64,000 nucleotides of DNA, taken from Numidum massiliense (GTDB lineage: Bacteria; Bacillota; Bacilli; Thermoactinomycetales; Novibacillaceae). The stretch spans positions 2,163,758-2,227,757 of the forward strand of contig NZ_CTDZ01000009.1 in assembly GCF_001375555.1 (NCBI RefSeq), written 5' to 3'. A model generated the notes under the pieces. That model had not been told where the DNA came from, did not search any database, and saw only the letters and a list, made by a program, of their open reading frames with translations. This document shows positions 8,763 to 16,961 of the stretch, piece after piece; within the stretch, counting starts at the first letter, position 1, and the number at the start of each line of letters is the position of its first letter. Made by a program: the position numbers and the translations under genes.

Positions 8763-9050
8763 ATGAGTAGTGAAATTAGGATCGTCTTTCAAGAGGTGGA
8801 ACAAGCTTTATCCGAATTAAATGCGTCTTCACAGTCGCTTGACCCTTCGTTCCCCCTCAACAGTCGTGAGAAAAACGTCCTCGATACAGTGAAGAAACTG
8901 AAGGAATGCCAGCAGCTTCTGCAACAATCGATGCTCGCCTACAAACAGTTGCTGTTGAAAAACGAACAAGCGACGCGAACGGCTATACAGACGATGCGTG
9001 AAGCAGATCGCGACATCCTGCAGAAAACGGGCGCACGGGAGGTTTTCTAA
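8763..9050 (+). CDS. YwqI-like DUF5344 protein of the LXG cassette
   Basis: The 95 aa helical protein resembles DUF5344/YwqI (SSEIRIVFQEVEQALSELNASSQSL at the N-terminus, LKNEQATRTAIQTMREAD near the end). It is predicted to act with the YwqH-like protein as a targeting partner of the LXG toxin. The ATG at 8763 has AGGAAG eight bases upstream, better than the GTG at 8754. Its stop codon overlaps the toxin start (TAATG at 9048-9052), so translation is coupled. The last 35 bases of its coding region (9008-9042) recur exactly at 11171-11205. Confidence 0.75.
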   Translation: MSSEIRIVFQEVEQALSELNASSQSLDPSFPLNSREKNVLDTVKKLKECQQLLQQSMLAYKQLLLKNEQATRTAIQTMREADRDILQKTGAREVF

Positions 9051-10586
9051 TGAAGACCTTAGACGTCGCGGAACTTAGCCTCACCGCGAACGACATGCTG
9101 CGTAAACTACAGTCTTTAAACGAATCACTTGAAACTATTACAACGCGATGTCGAGAACATGATCTCACTGGACGATTCCTTTAACGGCCGAGCTGGACAA
9201 GCGATCCGTTCGTTCTACCTCGAATGCCACATGCCCTTCTTGTTGCTCAGCCAAACGTGTATCGAGGCGTTCAGCGAGACGTTAAAGCAAATAAATCAAG
9301 CGCTTAACGCATTGGAACCAGCTCCAAATGGCGTCATTCGGGAAGACTTTTTGGAGCAGGAGCTCAAGCATGGACTACAGAGAGTAGCTGATACGACGTG
9401 TGACCTGACGCGGGAAGCAAATGTCGCGATGCACCAAGTACAGGACATTGTTTCTCTTCCCCTGCTAAACGATACCGCCTTTATGAGTTATGTTCATGTG
9501 GCAAAAACGTTTAGCGCTGACACGGTAGAGAAACTATACGCTTTTGACGCCGAACAGACAAAGTCACTCGATTCGGTACAACAAAGCCTGTCGTTAATGA
9601 TACAATATGTGCAAGAAATTGATGCCTTGTTTCAGAGTGGGGATCTGTCAATTGCGGACTACCGTGTGAAGCAACTGTCTGACAGCGAACCGTATAATAA
9701 CGTGCTCGACGACATTGAAAGTAAGCTCAACAAGCATTTTATGACCGTCAACTCGACGATGCCCGCGGATGCGTTTATTAACGATCCGGACAAGCAAAAA
9801 GCGTGGCAGTATTTTAATCAGATTCGCGGTAAGACCCTAACACGAGAAGAATTTATGACGTTAAAAAGCCAGCTTGTCGAGGTTGTTGAGGTCATTGATG
9901 AACAACCAGACCTAAAGCCTGGAGAAGATCCAGACCTGAACTATATCGGGGGGAAATACTACGTATTCAAAAATGGCCTTATTGTTTGGTGGAACCGTTC
10001 CAAACGTACATACGAAGTAGTGGATGATATCCCTGAAAAAAGGGTCGGTGGGGCAATCCCGAAAGACTCTATTTTTGAGGATACCCCTTTGGAGTTTTTG
10101 GATTATGTATCTCCGGGGAGTGTTGTAAAAAAGGTTGTAGTAAAGTCTGTTCAGGGAATCATAAAGAAAAATGTAAGAAATGTAACGAAAAACAGCAAGA
10201 AACCTAATATCTCCAAGCACCACGATAAAGTCGCCCACAACGAATACTTTAAGCGAAAAAACGAACGGAGGGAATTATATAATTCGATCAAAAGTGATCG
10301 GAAGACTGCAATCGAGACAAGCAAAACTATTAAACCTAATAAACCGATAGAAACGACGATTAAAGGACGTAAGGTAAAGCTCCGAGTAGATATCGAGCCG
10401 GATGGAAATAAAATGCAAATACAAACGGGAGGGGGTAGTAATTCGTTTATCGATGAACGAATAAAGCCAAATAAACCAATAGAACCCCAGATTCCCAAAT
10501 ATATAAAGAGAAGTTTAACGAAGGGACAATATGAAGAGTTGGTTAAAAGGTTGAAGCAAGGGGCTAAATATTTAAAGGGGGAATAA
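9050..10586 (+). CDS. LXG-domain polymorphic toxin with an apparent frameshift near the N-terminus
   Basis: The expected start is the ATG at 9050, overlapping the previous stop, with GGGAGG upstream. That frame encodes MKTLDVAELSLTANDMLRKL and then stops at 9182-9184. The remainder of an LXG domain (DVENMISLDDSFNGRAGQAIRSFY onward) continues in another frame from about 9141 to 10586. A shift of one base near 9146 joins them into about 511 aa. The LXG domain spans roughly 1-220 and drives type VII export. A linker (LEFLDYVSPGS) precedes a variable C-terminal toxin of about 150 aa, rich in Lys and Asn, with IKPNKPIE twice and GRKVKLRVDIEPDGNK. I do not recognise the toxin fold. The 3' half is more AT-rich than the 5' half, as expected for swapped toxin tips. 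The frameshift may be a sequencing error, a pseudogene, or slippage. Confidence 0.78.
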
Positions 10587-10588
10587 AT

Positions 10589-11068
10589 ATGGAAACATAC
10601 GTGCTTTATAAAGATGGAAGGCTATCGTGTGATATCTTTGGATTAGCGTATTATATTTGGGATGACGGTATAAGTCTTTCCTATTTTAAATCTGATGTAG
10701 ACGTGAACGATAGTGATGAAATCAGTCTGTCGTGGGACAAATGGATCGACAACCCTGAGTGGGATAGCTCCGATAAATTTAAAGAGCATATCTACATAGA
10801 GCGTATGTCGCCTTCCAATATTACAGTACCCAAGTTGCGAAATAAGGCTACTCTATTAACTATAGAAAACATTTATTTAATTGAAGTAGCAGAAGATGCC
10901 GTAATCATGGATATAAGAGCATATAAAAGATTGGTTTATTATCTCTCAAAAGAACTCGACGGAATCGTTTATCTCCCTTCGGAGGATAGACTTCTTAATT
11001 GTACGGACTATTATCAGGTGAATAAAAGTATAATAAACCTTGCCTTCACGCGAGATGTTACAAATTAA
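10589..11068 (+). CDS. Putative immunity protein for the LXG toxin
   Basis: This acidic 159 aa protein starts two bases after the toxin stop, with its Shine-Dalgarno (AAAGGGGG) inside the toxin's last codons. Position directly after the toxin, small size, acidity against a basic toxin tip, and AT-rich composition all fit a cognate cytosolic immunity protein. No known immunity family is recognised with confidence. The C-terminal segment (GIVYLPSEDRLLNCTDYYQ) has a short look-alike in the decayed region at about 11646-11680 (DRTLNCTEW). Confidence 0.65.
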   Translation: METYVLYKDGRLSCDIFGLAYYIWDDGISLSYFKSDVDVNDSDEISLSWDKWIDNPEWDSSDKFKEHIYIERMSPSNITVPKLRNKATLLTIENIYLIEVAEDAVIMDIRAYKRLVYYLSKELDGIVYLPSEDRLLNCTDYYQVNKSIINLAFTRDVTN

Positions 11069-11079
11069 GGCTACCTCCA

Positions 11080-11170
11080 TCACTGGACGATTCCTTTAAC
11101 GGCCGAGCTGGACAAGCGATCCGTTCGTTCTACCTCGAATGCCACATGCCCTTCTTGTTGCTCAGCCAAA
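11080..11170 (+). repeat. Exact copy of the LXG-domain segment 9165-9255
   Basis: Ninety-one bases identical to 9165-9255, from TCACTGGACGATTCC to GCTCAGCCAAA. It is a truncated second LXG 5' region left after rearrangement. Confidence 0.9.
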
Positions 11171-11205
11171 TCGCGACATCCTGCAGAAAACGGGCGCACG
11201 GGAGG
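11171..11205 (+). repeat. Exact copy of the YwqI-like 3' end (9008-9042)
   Basis: Thirty-five bases identical to 9008-9042, from TCGCGACATCCTG to GCACGGGAGG. It directly abuts the LXG copy in swapped order, and its GGGAGG now serves as the ribosome binding site of the next gene. Confidence 0.9.
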
Positions 11206-11213
11206 CAAAAAAA

Positions 11214-11588
11214 GTGAATTACTATAAAGTACTTAAGGATCGCAGCGACGTGCGTGATATCATCTGTTATTGCGACGATGCCCATGGTTTTGAACAGTAC
11301 GAATTACTGGAGGGTAGATTGATTGATAACTGGCCAAGCAAAATGTTATTCTATTATAATCCAGATGAAGGTCATCGAATAACTGATTGTTTGCTGAATG
11401 ACCTTGGTTGGTTCGTTGTTTCTTCTAAATTCAAGAATTTATTGGATAAAATGGGCGGTCATAATATCCAATAATTTCCAGTACATATTATCAATCGTAA
11501 AGACGGATCAGAACTATTAGGTTACTCTGTAGCTAACGTTTTAAATATGCGAAAATTGCGAACAATCTATTGTCTCGTTTTAGAATAA
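11214..11588 (+). pseudogene. Orphan Imm11/DUF1629-like immunity gene with an in-frame stop
   Basis: A GTG start at 11214 follows GGAGG (in the repeat) by a usual spacing. The first 87 codons encode NYYKVLKDRSDVRDIICYC... and DCLLNDLGWFVVSSKFKNLL, reminiscent of Imm11/DUF1629 proteins. A TAA at 11472-11474 interrupts, but the same frame continues with FPVHIINRKDGSELLGYSVA, the expected next block of this family, up to a stop at 11586-11588. The C-terminal third appears lost. This is a decayed immunity gene kept next to the toxin cassette, or a gene with a base-call error at 11474 plus a real truncation. Confidence 0.55.
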
Positions 11589-11850
11589 CGTCAACGAGGT
11601 ATTGACAGGTAACCCGTATCCATAATTCGGGAAATTATAAGATTAGTGGATCGTACGTTAAACTGTACTGAATGGTTGTGCCAAATAAATTGTCTACTTG
11701 ACAACGAGCCATTAACTTTATACGATGCTAGTGTACTAACATTCGCTGGTGGGGCTCCGACCCCTTCCAGCGCCTACTAAGAATCGGGCGCCACGGTCAA
11801 CGGCAAGCAGACAGCTATCGCTGTGGCTTGGAGAAAACTTTAACTTTCAA
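11589..11850 (+). other. Decayed coding remnant of unknown origin
   Basis: In the same frame as the preceding pseudogene, stop-free stretches encode IIREIIRLVDRTLNCTEW (about 11610-11680) and later AGGAPTPSSAY, a stop, then ESGATVNGKQTAIAVAW (about 11781-11830). GCTGG-tGGGGC-CGACCCC-TTCCAGC around 11745-11771 can fold into a hairpin. The last part could be the tail of a transposon gene, but I cannot identify it. No intact gene is present between 11475 and 11933. Confidence 0.3.
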
Positions 11851-11933
11851 TAATCACGATAAAATTGATGAAAATATTTGATTATCAAGGAGCAATTTTT
11901 GTTCTTAAATATATAATACGAGGAGTGATCGTT

Positions 11934-12485
11934 ATGTTGTTTGAATCATCAAGGGTGAAACTAAGAAAGATGACAAAGGAAGACACAGAACTTTATCATA
12001 AGTGGAGAAATGATATTGAAGTTATGCATTCCACCAACCCATCTTTAGATGTTTATCCGATGGAAGCAACTAAAGAATTTGTAGATCATGTTATTTTGGG
12101 ATCTCATACAGCCAAAAGCTATATCATGTTAGAAAAAGGAAATGAGATACCAATTGGCATTGTATCATTAATTAACATTGATTATAAAAATAGAAATGCT
12201 GAATGTATTATCGATATTGGGGAAAAGGAATATTGGGGAAAAGGATATGGTTCAGAGGGATTGAAATTACTGCTGGATTACGCTTTTTACGAAATGAATC
12301 TTCATCGAGTTTCCCTTAAAGTATTTTCATTTAATGATAGGGCTATTCGTTTGTACACTAAGATTGGTTTTCAAAAGGAAGGAAGCAATAGACAAAGTCT
12401 ATTTAGAGATGGTGAATGGCATGACATCATTCATATGGGTCTTCTGCAAAAAGAATACTTTGAGAAACAAGTAAAGAATGTATAA
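11934..12485 (+). CDS. GNAT-family N-acetyltransferase (RimJ/RimL-like)
   Basis: The 183 aa protein has the GNAT acyl-CoA loop (EKEYWGKGYGSEGLKLLLDYAF) and the following NLHRVSLKVFSFNDRAIRLYTKIGFQ block typical of RimJ/RimL and related acetyltransferases. The acceptor is unknown (ribosomal protein, antibiotic or small amine are all possible). The ATG at 11934 has AGGAG nine bases upstream; a longer reading from 11865 has no binding site. It is much more AT-rich than the flanking chromosome, so probably acquired with the toxin island. Confidence 0.85.
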   Translation: MLFESSRVKLRKMTKEDTELYHKWRNDIEVMHSTNPSLDVYPMEATKEFVDHVILGSHTAKSYIMLEKGNEIPIGIVSLINIDYKNRNAECIIDIGEKEYWGKGYGSEGLKLLLDYAFYEMNLHRVSLKVFSFNDRAIRLYTKIGFQKEGSNRQSLFRDGEWHDIIHMGLLQKEYFEKQVKNV

Positions 12486-12765
12486 AAATTGTTCCACCAT
12501 ATAAGGCAATGAATGATTGGTAAGAAATATTTAATTATTTAGACTACACTATCACAACCGCTTATACACAGTCCCTCAATCTTTTAATTAAGACAATGAT
12601 TCATATTTGGTCGTGGAAATACTCTTTTGAAGCTCTTAAAGCAAAGATTTTATTCACTCAATCTTATCGTAAAGTTGAACAGAGAAAGACATTTAAAAAA
12701 GTAGATGTTACTTTCGGAAAAATGTTACCTGATCAATTGCCCATTTCCTTTTACAATGTCTGTCC
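12486..12765. other. AT-rich intergenic stretch
   Basis: About 280 bases between convergent genes. A 71-codon frame at 12596-12811 has no ribosome binding site and no recognisable motif and overlaps the next gene. I see no other feature. Confidence 0.4.
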
Positions 12766-13233
12766 CTATAGTTTGACTGACGTCTGTTTTCTTTTAACGG
12801 AAAAAAAGTAAAAGATACCACCAACCATCCAAAATGGTTCCCAAAAAAACAGCCTCCACAACACTGCATATAATTCCAAGTCAAAATCTAATATATGAAA
12901 TTGGCTTAATAAAATCGTGATAAAATTAAAAAATCCGTAAAAGAACAGAAGCATCCCCACTATTTTAGTCACATAAAAGAGAACATCTGTTATAAGTGGC
13001 TTCCTCCATCGAATAGATAGTAAAAACAATAATAGAAAACCTAGCATTTTAATGAAACCTGTAAGCCATAAAATAACCAAAAAGGAGCGAGAAGGATTCA
13101 TGGCCATTTCATAAATGGATCCACCAAGCGATCTTGCACCAATAAGGCCACCCATCGCCCAATAAAAGCTCATCGCTGCAAAAACAACCGTCCAAACCAT
13201 CCCTAATGTGATCATCCAATAATTTTTCTCCAA
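12766..13233 (-). CDS. DUF3995 family membrane protein
   Basis: This 155 aa protein has four membrane segments and the usual DUF3995 layout: a first helix ending in FYWAMGGLIG, a central KMLGFLLLFLL helix, and a last helix after RLFFWEPFWMVGGIFYF. The function is unknown in the family. It is AT-rich like the GNAT gene, with which it converges. The ATG at 13233 has GAGGAGCG upstream. Confidence 0.75.
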   Translation of the reverse strand: MEKNYWMITLGMVWTVVFAAMSFYWAMGGLIGARSLGGSIYEMAMNPSRSFLVILWLTGFIKMLGFLLLFLLSIRWRKPLITDVLFYVTKIVGMLLFFYGFFNFITILLSQFHILDFDLELYAVLWRLFFWEPFWMVGGIFYFFSVKRKQTSVKL

Positions 13234-13269
13234 AAAAAACGCTCCTCTGAATTCAATTTGTCTTATATT

Positions 13270-13476
13270 TTACTGATGGGGGTATGACCCGTTACGATAG
13301 GCACGACGATCTTCGGTGTGCTCGTAAGGTCCAGCGGCTATTTGTTCCGTCACTTGGGCTTGAAGCACTTGGTTTAATACCGATTCGAGCAACTTAGCGA
13401 CACCGGCATCTTGGGAATTTCCTAAAAAAAGTTTGTGCAATAATTCCTGATCTACGGTAATCTGGTAGTGAGCCAT
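13270..13476 (-). pseudogene. IS256-family transposase, N-terminal fragment
   Basis: It encodes MAHYQITVDQELLHKLFLG... and EQIAAGPYEHTEDRRAYRNG, the conserved N-terminus of IS256/mutator-type transposases. It ends after 68 codons at a stop following SYPHQ, so the DDE catalytic part is missing. The ATG at 13476 has AGGAGAG upstream. The sequence GTTTCAAAATCC (minus strand, about 13531-13542) upstream is likely part of the element's terminal inverted repeat. The element is dead and marks the edge of the accessory island. Confidence 0.8.
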
Positions 13477-13513
13477 TTCAAAATCTCTCCTCTTTAGAAT
13501 GTGGTCTCTCAAC

Positions 13514-13859
13514 TTTCATTCTAACCGAGGATTTTGAAACTGTCTCCCTTTATTTTCTTGAAACCCTTTCTACACAATTATACGGACTCAACTTGCTGTT
13601 CAACACTGTTTGAATGTGGTTGTTGTCGTGGAATTGTTTGATCTTTGATCGGACTGGAAAAGAGCCAAGATACGAATGAGAGGCAGCCAGCCCCTCATTC
13701 TTTCACACGGCCATTTCGGTATTATTTCGGTATTCATTATGCCGTTTATGCCGTTTTTTAACAATTATTTTCTGCTCCCGCTTACTCCCGCACACTCCTG
13801 CACTACTGACCAACACTTACACTTCCCTACACTTACACTTCCCTACCACTTCCCAATAC
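13514..13859. repeat. Gene-free stretch with short imperfect tandem repeats
   Basis: The left part holds the IS256 end. The right part (about 13795-13870) consists of imperfect copies of ACTTACACTTCCCT. No gene is supported on either strand. Confidence 0.5.
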
Positions 13860-14243
13860 TTACACTTCCCGCACATAAATCGCGGCCGACATTTTCCTCA
13901 CCTTACAGTCTTCCAACGTATCGGGCGCTAACAAGCCGAGCGTCACGGCGGCGTCTATTTTTTGTTCATCGGGACGCTTCACGATTTGCACGCAGTCCGT
14001 CAACTGGAGCGCCTCTAACTTTTGCACTGTTTCCTGGGGCAAATAGCTTTCCGAGGTGCGAATTTGCCGCTGCAACTTATAGTTTCCGAGTACAAATTCT
14101 CCTTTTTGCCGTTCACCGACGAGTTGATCGAAATAGTCGTTAAAGGTCTTTTTTAGTTTTGCGAGCTCTTTTTCAATCGCTTTTACCTCTTTGTTTAGTT
14201 GAAAATAGCGGGCGAGCGTCTCTTCTGTAAGCGAGATGGGCAC
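13860..14243 (-). CDS. Hypothetical protein with N-terminal coiled-coil region
   Basis: About 127 aa. It has a helical, charged N-terminal part (EETLARYFQLNKEVKAIEKELAKLKK, probable coiled coil) and a C-terminal part with ESYLPQETVQKLEALQL and VTLGLLAPDTLEDC. The composition and the look of its frame support a real gene, but I do not recognise the family. The start is uncertain: the frame stays open upstream to 14600, but that extension runs through tandem-repeat DNA (14283-14370) and into the divergent MFS gene. The in-frame GTG at 14243 is used as a minimal start and has no clear ribosome binding site. Confidence 0.45.
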   Translation of the reverse strand: MPISLTEETLARYFQLNKEVKAIEKELAKLKKTFNDYFDQLVGERQKGEFVLGNYKLQRQIRTSESYLPQETVQKLEALQLTDCVQIVKRPDEQKIDAAVTLGLLAPDTLEDCKVRKMSAAIYVREV

Positions 14244-14282
14244 ACGACTAGTACTTTTTACATTTGTCGCGCAGCCATCTCT

Positions 14283-14370
14283 TTCAACATTTCCTGACCT
14301 TCCCATACCATTTCCTATCCTTCCCACACCATTTCCTGACCTTCCCACATTGTTTCCCCCATCCGTCTCA
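14283..14370. repeat. Imperfect ~24-base tandem repeat (CATTTCCTGACCTTCCCACA type)
   Basis: Three to four imperfect units of about 24 bases in the region between the hypothetical gene and the divergent MFS promoter. In the minus frame it encodes GRSGNGVGRIGNGMGRSGN. It shares the CTTCCC theme with the repeats at 13795-13870. Confidence 0.7.
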
Positions 14371-14499
14371 CGGTTTACTCCATCGTATGGCTCGTTAGGA
14401 AGCAATATGACCGTTATCCTCCGAGTTTGATGAACACTTCTAGGGCAATTGCCATATAACATAATGCCCGATAATTTATAGAAGGAAGTGAGGATCACT

Positions 14500-15723
14500 G
14501 TGAAGCAGCAGTTGACGGTCACCCCTAACAGCACAACGATCCCTTCAAGGCGCATCTTGATCTTATCCGGGATCGGTCTGTTGTTTGACTCGATGGACAT
14601 CGGTTTGTTGTCTTACGTGTTAGTAGCGTTAACGAGTGAATGGCACTTGGACTCGACGCTCACCGGCGTCCTTGCCAGTATTAGCTTTATCGGGATGGCA
14701 ATCGGCTCCGCTGTGGCCGGTTCGCTCGCCGACCGTTACGGGCGCAGAAATATTTTTATGTGGACATTGGTCGTTTTTAGTGTGGCCACTGGCCTGACAG
14801 CGTTGGCGACGACGGTCGCTATCTTTATCGTGTTACGCTTTATTACCGGGCTCGGACTAGGTGGGGAGTTACCAGTGGCGACGACGTACGTCCTCGAATC
14901 GTCGCCGGAAGCGATTCGCGGGCGCCGCGTCGTCTACTTGAATTCGTTTTACGCCTTCGGATCGATAGCAGCTGCGCTCATTTCCTTTTTTATCCTACCG
15001 TCGTTTGGCTGGCGCATCGTGTTTGTCATCGGTGCGATTCCCGCGCTGTATGCGATCGTCCTGCGCATTGGCCTGCCGGAGTCGCCACTGTATCAGTCGT
15101 TGTCGTCGCGCGTCTCGTTAGGGAAATCGTTTACGGCTTTATGGAATAACCACCTTGCACGGCGTTCGCTCGTCACGTGGACGTTGTGGTTTGTCATGAA
15201 CTTTACGTTTTACGGGATGTTTTTGTGGTTGCCGTCTGTCTTGTCGATGCGCGGCTACTCGCTCGTGAACAGTATCGGCTACGTGCTCGTGATGACGTTG
15301 GCGCAAGTACCTGGTTATCTAACGGCGGCGTGGCTCGTAGAGAAGTGGGGGCGTAAACGAACACTCATTACCGCGATGGCCGGTTCTGCCTTGGCCGCAC
15401 TCGGCCTCGGGTTTGCGCAGTCGACGGTATGGATTATCGCGTGTGGGATGTTATTGTCGTTTTTCATGCTCGGTTCATTCGCCGCGACGTACATCTTCAC
15501 CGTGGAACAATTCCCGACGAAAGTACGCGGCAGCGGGATGGGCTGGGCAGCGGGATTCGGACGCATCGGGAGCATCATCGCCCCGTTTATAACCGGAGCA
15601 CTCATAAATGCAGGCGTTTCCTTTCCACTCGTGTTCGCGATGTTTTTCGCTGTCATGTTTATCGGCTTCGTCGTCGTCGCACGATGGGGAATCGAAACGA
15701 TCGGCACAGACATTCGCTCGTGA
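14500..15723 (+). CDS. MFS transporter, aromatic acid/niacin-type (NiaP-like)
   Basis: About 407 aa with twelve predicted membrane segments. It shows the MFS loop 2-3 signature GSLADRYGRRNIF, the RFITGLGLGGELPVATTYVLE segment in TM4-5 and the second-half WLVEKWGRKRT motif. These are hallmarks of the sugar-porter/AAHS-like group that includes Bacillus NiaP (YceI). The substrate is likely a small organic acid such as nicotinate, but this is inferred only from overall resemblance. The GTG at 14500 is preceded by GGAAGTGAGG; the GTG at 14488 falls within that site. Confidence 0.82.
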   Translation: MKQQLTVTPNSTTIPSRRILILSGIGLLFDSMDIGLLSYVLVALTSEWHLDSTLTGVLASISFIGMAIGSAVAGSLADRYGRRNIFMWTLVVFSVATGLTALATTVAIFIVLRFITGLGLGGELPVATTYVLESSPEAIRGRRVVYLNSFYAFGSIAAALISFFILPSFGWRIVFVIGAIPALYAIVLRIGLPESPLYQSLSSRVSLGKSFTALWNNHLARRSLVTWTLWFVMNFTFYGMFLWLPSVLSMRGYSLVNSIGYVLVMTLAQVPGYLTAAWLVEKWGRKRTLITAMAGSALAALGLGFAQSTVWIIACGMLLSFFMLGSFAATYIFTVEQFPTKVRGSGMGWAAGFGRIGSIIAPFITGALINAGVSFPLVFAMFFAVMFIGFVVVARWGIETIGTDIRS

Positions 15724-15842
15724 ACGGGTAACGGCATTTTTACGATAAGCCCATCTGCTTCACAGTCAGCCGAGACCCCGTCACACGAGAACCCGATACA
15801 CTTCAAAGTCATCCGGTACGTTTATGGGAAATGTGACTCGTT

Positions 15843-16612
15843 TCACAACAATCCGATGCGCGTCAGTCCGTAGCGAATACCGTCTAACGCCACGTCGCGC
15901 GTCACAAAGTCGGCGGCGCGCTTTGCTTCTTCGCTGGCGTTGCCCATGGCAATCCCCGTACCGACGTACCGCAGCATTTCAACATCGTTTAGGGCATCTC
16001 CGAATGCCACGGCACGTTCCCTCCCGATCCTGAGGTGCTGCAGCAGTGCGGCAATTCCGACCGCCTTCGACCCGTGTAACGTCAACACGTCTAGTGCGTA
16101 GTCGTGCCAGCGGATAAATTTGAACGCCTCAAACCGTTCCAAATAACGCGCCTTGCCCTTTGCACAAAAAAGAAGGGCATAATAAATGTTGCGGCTTCTC
16201 GCACGGCGTTCCTTCTCAAGTTCCGCTTCAAAACAAAGCGACTCCAAGGCGGCGCAGACGTATGGATGGTCGACGTCGGTCGTCCACAACGTATCCTGAT
16301 CGGAAAAAACCATCGCATCCCCGTGCGCATCTGCTTTTCGGCGCAAAGCTGCTAACTGTCGTTCATCGAGCGGCCTTGCAAAGACAACTTTCCCGTCGTA
16401 GACGACATATGCCCCATTGCAGCTGACGTATGAGAAAATATCCAACTCTTCCATTAAATGTTCGAACATCTTCGGTGCGCGCCCAGTGGCAAAAGCGACC
16501 TCTACCCCCGCGGCTTGAAGTGCGCGAATAGCTTCTTTCGTCGAACGAGGTACTTGTTTTTTTCATCTAAAAGCGTACCGTCAATGTCAAAAAAGACAAT
16601 TTCCGCGTTCAT
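15843..16612 (-). pseudogene. Cof-type HAD phosphatase, frameshifted in an A7 run
   Basis: The ATG at 16612 (GGAGAGAG upstream) opens MNAEIVFFDIDGTLLDEK, the HAD motif I nucleophile region. It then runs out of frame after a seven-base A run (minus strand; 16557-16563). One extra base there restores QVPRSTKEAIRALQAAGVEVAFATGRAPK and joins the long downstream frame (about 208 codons). That frame contains the HAD-IIB cap, SKAVGIAALLQHL (motif III Lys) and VAFGDALNDVEMLRYVGTGIAMGNA (motif IV). The full protein would be about 256 aa, usual for the family. A homopolymer sequencing error is the simplest explanation; slippage-based phase variation or a true mutation are alternatives. Relatives dephosphorylate sugar phosphates or flavin precursors. 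Confidence 0.85.
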
Positions 16613-16961
16613 TCAACTCTCTCCTCTCCATATCTGATTTGATTATAATGTATGCATGGTTGTCTCTCAGTTAACGCCATGTTAACCAAACGTAAAAATA
16701 GCCCCCGGATCATTACACTGATCCGGGAGCCGTGCGCGCATCTGTACCTGCCACACTTACTAATGACAGCTGCACTCGCTTTGGCGATATGCCGTCTCCA
16801 ATGGTAAGTGAATTCCTCTTCAATGGATGGGAGTTCGCATGACGCATGGGAGTTGCAACGCCATCATTGCATGGTTACCCAATGACCCATCATTGCCTTC
16901 TGTTTCGCGGCTTCCTGATGACATGTCGGCCGCTGTTGCTTTCGACTTTCGATGTTACCCG
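16613..16961. other. Intergenic region with the RND-gene terminator
   Basis: About 350 bases between two minus-strand genes. It contains the terminator at 16704-16727 and short direct repeats such as GCATGGGAGTTGC / GATGGGAGTTCGC near 16825-16855. No gene is supported. Confidence 0.45.
16704..16727 (-). terminator. Terminator downstream of the RND exporter gene
   Basis: CCCGGATCA at 16704-16712 pairs with TGATCCGGG at 16719-16727. The minus-strand transcript continues with GGCTATTTTTACG. Confidence 0.7.

Noticed and set aside
9129-9131. TTG at 9129 as the true start of the LXG toxin
   Set aside because: No ribosome binding site precedes it, and the upstream frame from 9050 supplies the expected LXG N-terminus overlapping the YwqI stop.
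11139-11213. Upstream extension of the Imm11-like frame to 11139
   Set aside because: It reads through the duplicated LXG/YwqI repeat; the GTG at 11214 has the repeat-derived GGAGG.
11745-11771. Hairpin GCTGG...CCAGC read as an integron attC or an IS605 end
   Set aside because: No integrase or transposase gene, no conserved core site, and only one copy; too weak to call.
12596-12811. 71-codon plus-strand frame after the GNAT gene
   Set aside because: No ribosome binding site, no motif, and overlap with the DUF3995 gene on the other strand.
14244-14600. Upstream part of the hypothetical minus frame (to 14600)
   Set aside because: It runs through tandem repeats and into the well-supported divergent MFS gene.
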